Of a stretch of DNA of 8,652 nucleotides, positions 1-5,757 are shown piece after piece. The stretch's first letter is position 1; the number at the start of each line of letters is the position of its first letter. The position numbers and the translations under genes were made by a program. The DNA comes from Kiritimatiellia bacterium (lineage in GTDB: Bacteria > Verrucomicrobiota > Kiritimatiellia > RFP12 > UBA1067): contig JAFVZE010000291.1 of assembly GCA_017508315.1 (NCBI GenBank), forward strand, positions 1 through 8,652, given 5' to 3'. A model generated the notes under the pieces. It was not told where the DNA came from. It did not search any database and worked only from the letters and a program-made list of their open reading frames with translations.

Positions 1-996
1 CGGCGGCGGTGCGGACGAGGCGGATTTACGCCAGAGCGCTTTTGACAGGCTTACCCGCATGCCGCTGATGCTGGGAATGCCTACAACATCGACAATTTCG
101 TCAGGCGCGGGTAGTGTTTCGCGGAGTAGGTCTATGCGGATAATCTCACCATCATTGGCCTTTAACAGCATATCTGATTTTCCCCAGACTGCAAGCACCC
201 GCCCCGAGCAGCCGTGGCGGCCGAGCTTGACGATCTCATCGGGTCTGCGTTCGGCGATCGCGGAAAGCGCGGGGGCGGCGAACGGATCGGCAGGACCTGG
301 CGAAAGCACCTCGATCGAGTCCGGTCCGAAGGATTTGACCAGCCGCGCCACTTGCCGCCGGTTGCTGTATTTGAGCGTTTCACAGAGCCCTTTGACGGAA
401 ATCTCCGCTTCTATGAGTCCGGTCGGACGGAGATGCTCGGGATTGCCGGTGTGTACGGCCGCGTACGCCGTCTCGCCTTTGCAGTCGAGAATGAAGTACG
501 TCCAGTTCGGCGCGATCTCGTCGCGGAAGGCGTGTATGACGCGCCCGCGGATGCGCACGCCCCGTCGGAGAAATCTGTCTTCCCAGAGATCCTTCGCCGA
601 AACGTCGACTATCTCCGGAGCGCGGCCGTGCGAGATCAAGTCCACCTCGGAGCATACGGCGCGTGATCTGTTTTCGAAGGTGCGAAGCGTCCGGCCGCGG
701 GCTCTGATCAGGTCCCCGGCGGAGAACGAGCGCCCATGCAGTTCAGGGGCGAAGCTCAGACGGATGCCGCCGGAATCGTCAACAAGCGCTATCGAGTTCT
801 TCGCTTGACCGGAAAAGAGGACGGTCGCGGTAATGTTGAACTCATGATCTGCAATGCCTGCGTCTACCGCCGACTGTATGTCTGCGGCGCGAGTCAGCGG
901 CTGCGTGGCGGCGGAACAGGGGAAAAGGCAAAGGCAGAGAGCCGCGGCCGCGATTCCGGGCACGGCGGCGACATCATATTTTTCGACGATCCTCAT
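1..996 (-). CDS. Exported protein with three OB-fold-like repeats, probable periplasmic sensor part of a signalling protein (partial, C-terminus off window)
   Basis: The frame is open without a stop from the ATG at 996 to the left edge (332 codons), so only the N-terminal part is seen. Residues 1-30 look like a Sec signal: a short charged start (MRIVEKYD), a hydrophobic Ala/Leu/Cys stretch at 14-27, then SAATQ. Three successive beta-rich units follow at about 35-125, 128-235 and 241-325. Each resembles the OB-fold motif in which a phrase like 'LVDDSGGIRL' (71-80), 'FILDCKGETAYAAV' (168-181) or 'LLKANDGEIIRI' (277-288) follows a 'RG-V' strand and precedes a 'GxxIxxxG' strand. In Verrucomicrobia and Acidobacteria this arrangement, beginning 'LT-A-DI', is known as the periplasmic region of hybrid sensor histidine kinases. 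That would fit a regulator transcribed divergently from a sugar operon, but no membrane helix or kinase core is visible, so a purely exported OB-fold protein is also possible. No Shine-Dalgarno sequence precedes the ATG. The long plus-strand frame over this gene is its shadow. Confidence 0.8.
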   Translation of the reverse strand, partial: MRIVEKYDVAAVPGIAAAALCLCLFPCSAATQPLTRAADIQSAVDAGIADHEFNITATVLFSGQAKNSIALVDDSGGIRLSFAPELHGRSFSAGDLIRARGRTLRTFENRSRAVCSEVDLISHGRAPEIVDVSAKDLWEDRFLRRGVRIRGRVIHAFRDEIAPNWTYFILDCKGETAYAAVHTGNPEHLRPTGLIEAEISVKGLCETLKYSNRRQVARLVKSFGPDSIEVLSPGPADPFAAPALSAIAERRPDEIVKLGRHGCSGRVLAVWGKSDMLLKANDGEIIRIDLLRETLPAPDEIVDVVGIPSISGMRVSLSKALWRKSASSAPPP

Positions 997-1003
997 TTCT
1001 TAA

Positions 1004-1031
1004 AGTTTAGCATTTTTGTGCTGTCGGGAAA
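1004..1031 (-). promoter_or_regulatory. Candidate promoter for the divergent OB-repeat gene
   Basis: Read on the minus strand, TGC-TAAACT (1012 to 1004) is an extended -10 element (hexamer 4 of 6 to TATAAT). TTTCCC (1031 to 1026) is a weak -35 (3 of 6) with a 16-bp spacer. Only 7 bases separate the -10 from the ATG, so transcription would begin at or beside the start codon. The call rests on pattern and mirrored geometry with the opposite promoter. Confidence 0.4.
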
Positions 1032-1032
1032 C

Positions 1033-1050
1033 CCCCTATTTTCGTAGGGG
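1033..1050. promoter_or_regulatory. 18-bp inverted repeat, candidate shared operator between divergent genes
   Basis: CCCCTA-TTTTCG-TAGGGG is a perfect 6-bp inverted repeat with a 6-base centre. It lies exactly between the two candidate -35 elements (1026-1031 and 1051-1056). A second overlapping inverted repeat, TTTCG (1040-1044) and CGAAA (1055-1059), covers the plus-strand -35. A dyad in this position suits a transcription factor acting on both promoters. It has no U-tract and no gene ends nearby, so it is not a terminator. Confidence 0.4.
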
Positions 1051-1079
1051 TTATCGAAACTTATAAGGTGTGATAAAAT
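1051..1079 (+). promoter_or_regulatory. Candidate operon promoter giving a leaderless transcript
   Basis: TGA-TAAAAT (1071-1079) is an extended -10 with a hexamer 5 of 6 to consensus. TTATCG (1051-1056) is a 3-of-6 -35 with a 17-bp spacer. Six bases separate the -10 from the ATG at 1086, which puts the expected start of transcription on or next to the A of the ATG. The first operon gene has no usable Shine-Dalgarno sequence, which agrees. AAGGTG at 1065-1070 is too far upstream (15 bases) to serve. Confidence 0.5.
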
Positions 1080-1085
1080 TACGGC

Positions 1086-3497
1086 ATGAAAAAACTGTTG
1101 GGAACTTGTTTTCGTGCCGTTCGAGGGGCAATTGTTCTGACGGCGGCGTTGTGCGCTTTTATAGATGCAAGGGCGGATATACTGCTCGCTCAAAACGGAC
1201 AAACGGGCTACCGCGTTGTCGTGCCCGATAGTCCAATTAAAGGCTACCAGTTTGTATCGGAGGATTTCCGCGGGCTCTTAAGTAAAGCTACCGGAGCTTC
1301 CTTTGCCGAAGTGAAGTTGTCGGAGGCTCCGGCGGAAAAAAGGATTTTTCTCGGAATCGCTCCCGAAGGCGTGGACTTAAAGTCTCTTCCGGATCAGCAG
1401 TGGTACATTCGGACGAAAAACGGCGATCTTTATCTTTACGGCGGCGGGGTGAACGGTTCGCGGCTTGCCGCGTACGAATTTTTAGAGGGTGATCTCGGAT
1501 TCCGGTTTTTCGACGCCCGCGGCGGCATGCGTGTACCTAACTTCAAAAAGGCTCTCAGGATCAAGGATTTGAACCGTTCGGGAAAACCGTCGTTCCGTTA
1601 CCGCTACATGAACGGCGAAAGCGGCGAGTTCAACCGTCCGACGTCGACGGTGTTTCTGTTCCGCAACGGTCAGAACAGCTGGAACGAACGCGACGCGCGC
1701 AAGGACGGTCTCATACTTCCTATGGACGATTTCCGCGGTCTTGATCCGCAGGCGCATTCCATCCCGTTCTACGCACGGCCTACGGTCAAGAGCAGGACGT
1801 GGCCGTGGATAAAGAAGATCGACACGGAAGATCTCTTTGCGAAACATCCCGAATACTTCACGATGGCCAAAGACGGTAAACGCACTTCCGGTTCCCAGGT
1901 CTGTCTTTCGCAGCGGGGACTGCGCGATCTTGTGACGGAGCGTTATCTGCGCAATATGGACGAATATCCCTATTACAACATTTTCGACCTTTCTGCTGGA
2001 GATGTGCCGGGCCAGTTCTGCTATTGTCCGGACTGCCAGAATCTCGTGAAGAAATACGGCACAGTCGCGGGCCCTCTCGTCGACTTTATTCTCGAGCTTG
2101 CGCCGAAGGCGGCCGCGGCCAAGCCGGACAACACACTGATGACGCTCGCCTACCGCAAGGATCAGACGCAGCCGCCGCCCAAGGGGATCGCCAGAATGCC
2201 GGACAATTTCATGCCCGACTTCGCCCCGATCGACGACAACTTCGCCAAAGACTGGAAGCATCCTTCGAACGCCCAGACCTACGAGGACCTCAAAGGATGG
2301 AGCCGTCTCTGCCGCGATGTGACGGTCTGGTACTATCCAAACCCCTACGGAGGATGCCTCACGCCTCCGCTCGGCAACGTCGAGCGCGTGGCCACGGACA
2401 TGAAGCTTATGCATGAAGCCGGCGTGACCGGGCACATGATGGAGCACAATGTCGGAGTCGGCTTCATGTTCGGCTTCACGGAACTGCAAAGCTATGTCAT
2501 CATCCGCCTTATGCGTGACGTAACTCTCGACTGGCGCGCGCTCGCCGACGAATTCATCGACCATCAGTACGGAAAGGCTGCGGAAATGTTCCGCCGCTAC
2601 TGGCTTGAACTCGAGGAACTGCGCAAGTCGACGGAGTTTCATCTTTTCTGGTGCGCGTCTCCTACGGCCTATCCTTATCTGACGCCAGAGCGGCTGCTCC
2701 GCTGGGAGGCCGACTTCGACAAGATGGAGGACGCGGTCAAAGACGATCCGGAGCGGCTTTTCAATGTTCAGCGCGTCCGGGCCAATCTGGACTATGCGCT
2801 GCTCACCCGATTCAGAGCGTGTTCGCAGCATCCTTCAGGCAAAAATCTGTCGTACGACGCCGTCGCCGGACGTTTTGAATCCGTCGTGAAACGCGCGGCC
2901 GAAACTTTCTGCGCCGAGCGCGTCGCCGTCCGGAAAAAACACGAACTCTCCAAACTGCGCCTGACGATGATGCAGCTGAAAATGCAGTCTTTCAAGGCGC
3001 TGAAGCCTCTGCCGCGGGAGCTTTTCGGGGATATTCCCGAGGAGCGGATTCTCGAGACGATTCCGCAGGTGGCGAAGTCGAAGATGGAGAAGGATCCTGA
3101 CGCCGCGTTCGGCCTCACGGCTGTATTCACCAATAACGGACGCGGTCGATTCGGGCTGCCGTTTCCGGCCGACTTCCACGACAAAACGAAGCCGAAGCCT
3201 CATCATTACCGGATGAACATCGCCAAAGTCACGAAGAAGGATCTGGGACCGCGCGGCCAGTACAAGTTCTATCCGATGGGGGAGGCCGTTCTTTCGCAGG
3301 ACTGCATTTTCCGCATGGGTGTCCACGACAGCTGGGACATAAAAACCGACGTGGGTCTTGCGTGGAAGTTCGGTTCGTTCAACCGCGCCAAATTCTACGC
3401 TTCGCTGAAGTTTGAAGGTCCGGCGTTTTATCCGGAGGATGCCGGCAAGCCTAACCGCGTTCTCTGCGACCGCGTCGTCACCGTGACGGAAGATTGA
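1086..3497 (+). CDS. Secreted DUF4838 domain protein, glycoside-hydrolase-like
   Basis: This 803-residue protein is exported: residues 1-30 form a Sec signal with a hydrophobic core at 15-26 and likely cleavage after ARA (28-30). Residues 31-150 resemble the small N-terminal domain found before alpha-glucuronidase-type barrels, with NGSRLAAYEFLEGDLGFRFF at 123-142 as its signature. The DUF4838 region follows. It has the HPEYF motif (254-258), QVCL (271-274), the SAGD stretch (303-306) leading into the cysteine cluster CYCPDC (312-317), and an EHN motif (453-455) followed by the helical 'YVIIRLMRDVTLDW' segment with 'HQYGKAAEMFRRYW' after it. Residues from about 640 to the end look like a C-terminal beta domain. 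DUF4838 proteins occur in polysaccharide loci of Bacteroidetes and PVC bacteria; their exact substrate is not established, so none is assigned here. It is the first gene of the operon. The ATG is preferred because an in-frame GTG upstream is followed at once by a stop. Confidence 0.85.
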   Translation: MKKLLGTCFRAVRGAIVLTAALCAFIDARADILLAQNGQTGYRVVVPDSPIKGYQFVSEDFRGLLSKATGASFAEVKLSEAPAEKRIFLGIAPEGVDLKSLPDQQWYIRTKNGDLYLYGGGVNGSRLAAYEFLEGDLGFRFFDARGGMRVPNFKKALRIKDLNRSGKPSFRYRYMNGESGEFNRPTSTVFLFRNGQNSWNERDARKDGLILPMDDFRGLDPQAHSIPFYARPTVKSRTWPWIKKIDTEDLFAKHPEYFTMAKDGKRTSGSQVCLSQRGLRDLVTERYLRNMDEYPYYNIFDLSAGDVPGQFCYCPDCQNLVKKYGTVAGPLVDFILELAPKAAAAKPDNTLMTLAYRKDQTQPPPKGIARMPDNFMPDFAPIDDNFAKDWKHPSNAQTYEDLKGWSRLCRDVTVWYYPNPYGGCLTPPLGNVERVATDMKLMHEAGVTGHMMEHNVGVGFMFGFTELQSYVIIRLMRDVTLDWRALADEFIDHQYGKAAEMFRRYWLELEELRKSTEFHLFWCASPTAYPYLTPERLLRWEADFDKMEDAVKDDPERLFNVQRVRANLDYALLTRFRACSQHPSGKNLSYDAVAGRFESVVKRAAETFCAERVAVRKKHELSKLRLTMMQLKMQSFKALKPLPRELFGDIPEERILETIPQVAKSKMEKDPDAAFGLTAVFTNNGRGRFGLPFPADFHDKTKPKPHHYRMNIAKVTKKDLGPRGQYKFYPMGEAVLSQDCIFRMGVHDSWDIKTDVGLAWKFGSFNRAKFYASLKFEGPAFYPEDAGKPNRVLCDRVVTVTED

Positions 3498-3530
3498 CAT
3501 GTTCAAAGACTGAATAAACGAGAAATAAAA

Positions 3531-3536
3531 AAGGAG
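3531..3536 (+). promoter_or_regulatory. Strong Shine-Dalgarno sequence for the beta-helix gene
   Basis: AAGGAG lies 5 bases before the ATG at 3542 and 8 bases before a second in-frame ATG at 3545. The start is therefore uncertain by one codon, with 3545 at the more usual spacing. The 44-bp gap holding it shows no convincing terminator, so read-through from the DUF4838 gene is likely. Confidence 0.65.
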
Positions 3537-3541
3537 CTGTT

Positions 3542-5743
3542 ATGATGTACAGATTGATGATTCTATCTGTTGCCGCGTTGTTCAGCGCGAGGTCGCTTTA
3601 TGGTGCGGTTGCGACGATCGAAGGCAATATCCTGACGGTCGAAGTCTCTGCGGAAGACGGCTCCGTCAATTTCGCCGCTGTCGATGGGTATGCCGCCGCG
3701 CTTGAAGCGCTCAGCGGCAATACGGTCTCGGATTTCCGCAAGACCGGAATGGGTAAACTGGTCGTCGGCGACGATCTCTCCGCCTATAAGGGTGATTTTC
3801 ATATTGATGAAGGCACATACTCTTTCACGGCGGTCGGGGCATGCGGCGCGTATAAGTATAGCAGTGAGAAGGGTAAAACTTACGTTGCCGACGGAGCGAC
3901 GCTCGATAACGCTCTGGCAGGCGCTGTGAGCGGATCCGTATCGTACCGGGAACTGCATTTCCGGGGAACCGGCGTTGACGGTAACGGCGCCTTGACGGTT
4001 TCGTCGTCCTTTGAGCATACGAATCGCAGCACATGGTCGGAATATCTGGTTATGGATGGCGATGCGCTTATTTCCGATTTGACCTGTCCGAATGCGCAGG
4101 GCTGCAATATAGTTCTTTTCAGAAATTATCCTCAAGGTGATTTTTACAGTCGTCTTGATATGAATTCGCACAAATTGACTGTGAAAATGAAGGGTGCCGG
4201 AGCAAAGGACTGTATGGTAACCAACGAGGGGAGGGTTATAAACGCCGGGGATATCGACCTTTACGGCGCGGTGTGGTATTCGAAGGACTATGTAACTTAC
4301 AATGACGTCACATCGGAAGATACGATGTTTGTTGGGCCCGGTTCCGGCATAAAGTTGTACAACAGCCGAGGAACCTCTCTCCCGTTCAAGCTCGTTTACG
4401 GCGGCGATGAGACGTCTTGCGGCATACAATTTGTGGGCGGTGATACAACTTCCGGTAGACGAAAATGCAGCGGTCCTGTGGAACTTCAAACGACAATGCC
4501 GATTACAATCAGTCAAAACACGGACGGAACCTTGTCGGGCGCGATTTCCGGACCCGGCGGAATTTCGCTTACCGCAGGGAAAGGCGCAAAATTGTATCTG
4601 GCAAACTCCATACACGACGGAGTTTCGACAGAGCTTGCTGATTGTTTGAGGGTCAACAGCGGCAATGTCACTTTTCGCAGCGTTACCCCGGGCCTTGCAA
4701 CCGCCGGTCTTATAGCCGGCAGAAGATTTGCGGCGAGCTGGGACGAACTCAAGGAAGATTTTTACAGCGATACTACCGCTTTTACCAACATCGTCCAAAC
4801 CGGATTTAATGCCGCCAACGTTTGGACAGATCCCTTATGGTTTGCCGACGAGGGCGAGGCGACAGGGCCGCAGATGCTCGTTACCTATTCGGGATTTGTG
4901 TGCAATACGTCGTCAGAATCCGTCAAGTGGTCGTTTCTCCTCTGCTGCGTCTCAAAAGCCCGGCTGATCGTTGGAACGGATTCGATAACGCAGGAGAACT
5001 ATAAGGAAGCTCAGAAAATGACGCTTGATCTGCCGCCGGGTCGACACAGAGTGCTTCTGAAGATCTATAGTCCTTACAAACCAAGTAACGTTAGCGATCC
5101 CGGCGGTGGACCGGCTTCGTCTCCTACCAATGTAGTCAAGGTGAGTTATGAAAGCGTAGGGTTAAAGATCGACACTAAAGGTCGAGACAGCTGGAACCTG
5201 AGCGATTATTCAGAATTGAAGAATGGAAATGACAAGTATTATTTTCACTGGAACAATGGGGATCCGTCGGAAAATGTGATTGTGCATCCGATTACCGGAC
5301 ACGGAGTGTACGATGTGTTCTCGAAACTGAGCGTGCTTCCCGGCACGTCGCTCACTTTCGAATCGCCCGTCATGCGGCAGTTCGAGACGGTCGAGGGCTT
5401 TACCGCCATGACCGGAGGAGGCGGCATTATCATAAAAGACGGCTGGAATATCGATGCCGGGCGGCTGAAGGGAATCTCGGAGGGAGAGGGAGGATGGACG
5501 ACTGACGGTAAAGTCGTTTTCGAGAAAGGTGCGAAAATCCGCATCACCGGCGTTCCGCACCGCAAGACGTCTAAAGATCCCGATGAAATCGTCATTCTCA
5601 ATGCGCAGGGGGGCGTTTTCGGAGAATATGAGGTTGAGATGGACGAAGAAGTTGCCGATCGCTGGCGGCTCTCGACAAGCGATGACGGAAAGCGTCTCAT
5701 GCTCATTTACAAGCCTCGCGGAATGAAGGTGCTGGTACGGTAA
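3542..5743 (+). CDS. Secreted beta-helix protein with autotransporter-associated repeats and a PA14-like insert
   Basis: This 733-residue protein begins with a Sec signal (MMYRLMILSVAALFSARS, cleavage near 21-24). Most of the chain is Gly, Asn, Ser and Thr rich with short alternating strands, as in a right-handed beta-helix. Two stretches match the autotransporter-associated beta-strand repeat pattern of 'GxGxLxxxxxxxYxGxxxxxxGxxxF': about 67-95 (TGMGKLVV then YKGDFHIDEGTYSF) and about 333-378 (GAISGPGGISL then SGNVTF). Residues about 420-545 look like a PA14-type carbohydrate-binding domain: VTYSGFVCN, then WSFLLCCVSKARLIVG, then LPPGRHRVLLKIY around 497-509. No C-terminal outer-membrane barrel, sorting signal or anchor is visible; the protein simply ends YKPRGMKVLVR. 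It has no catalytic motif I can recognise. Within a polysaccharide operon it may bind or hold substrate, which is inference. Its middle part is clearly richer in A and T than the neighbouring genes: 60-base lines at 4141 and 5221 have 24 and 23 G or C, against 35 at 2221 and 42 at 7141. Confidence 0.75.
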   Translation: MMYRLMILSVAALFSARSLYGAVATIEGNILTVEVSAEDGSVNFAAVDGYAAALEALSGNTVSDFRKTGMGKLVVGDDLSAYKGDFHIDEGTYSFTAVGACGAYKYSSEKGKTYVADGATLDNALAGAVSGSVSYRELHFRGTGVDGNGALTVSSSFEHTNRSTWSEYLVMDGDALISDLTCPNAQGCNIVLFRNYPQGDFYSRLDMNSHKLTVKMKGAGAKDCMVTNEGRVINAGDIDLYGAVWYSKDYVTYNDVTSEDTMFVGPGSGIKLYNSRGTSLPFKLVYGGDETSCGIQFVGGDTTSGRRKCSGPVELQTTMPITISQNTDGTLSGAISGPGGISLTAGKGAKLYLANSIHDGVSTELADCLRVNSGNVTFRSVTPGLATAGLIAGRRFAASWDELKEDFYSDTTAFTNIVQTGFNAANVWTDPLWFADEGEATGPQMLVTYSGFVCNTSSESVKWSFLLCCVSKARLIVGTDSITQENYKEAQKMTLDLPPGRHRVLLKIYSPYKPSNVSDPGGGPASSPTNVVKVSYESVGLKIDTKGRDSWNLSDYSELKNGNDKYYFHWNNGDPSENVIVHPITGHGVYDVFSKLSVLPGTSLTFESPVMRQFETVEGFTAMTGGGGIIIKDGWNIDAGRLKGISEGEGGWTTDGKVVFEKGAKIRITGVPHRKTSKDPDEIVILNAQGGVFGEYEVEMDEEVADRWRLSTSDDGKRLMLIYKPRGMKVLVR

Positions 5744-5745
5744 AA

Positions 5746-5751
5746 AAGGGA
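5746..5751 (+). promoter_or_regulatory. Shine-Dalgarno sequence for the GH-A-like gene
   Basis: AAGGGA lies 6 bases before the ATG at 5758, inside a 14-bp intergenic gap. It supports this start and translation from a shared message. Confidence 0.5.
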
Positions 5752-5757
5752 CGGACG

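Noticed and set aside
59..808. Plus-strand open frame of 249 codons near the left edge
   Set aside because: It is antisense to the OB-repeat gene, whose frame is open over 332 codons with a signal peptide and repeats. The translation is rich in Ser, Arg and Pro with no fold pattern.
1033..1050. Inverted repeat considered as a rho-independent terminator
   Set aside because: There is no T-run after the stem on either strand, and the site lies between two divergent gene starts, where no transcript is expected to end.
993..1202. Minus-strand open frame of 69 codons whose stop overlaps the start of the OB-repeat gene (ATGA)
   Set aside because: It spans both promoters and the start of the DUF4838 gene, has no Shine-Dalgarno sequence and no recognisable protein features. 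The overlap is likely chance.
1482..2831. Long minus-strand open frame of 449 codons inside the DUF4838 gene
   Set aside because: It lies wholly antisense to a gene with clear family motifs. Its Arg/His/Val-rich translation has no recognisable domain, signal or start context, as expected of a shadow frame in codon-biased GC-rich DNA.
3562..4798. Minus-strand open frame of 411 codons inside the beta-helix gene
   Set aside because: It is antisense to a gene with a signal peptide, a strong ribosome binding site and repeat motifs. It shows no domain features of its own.
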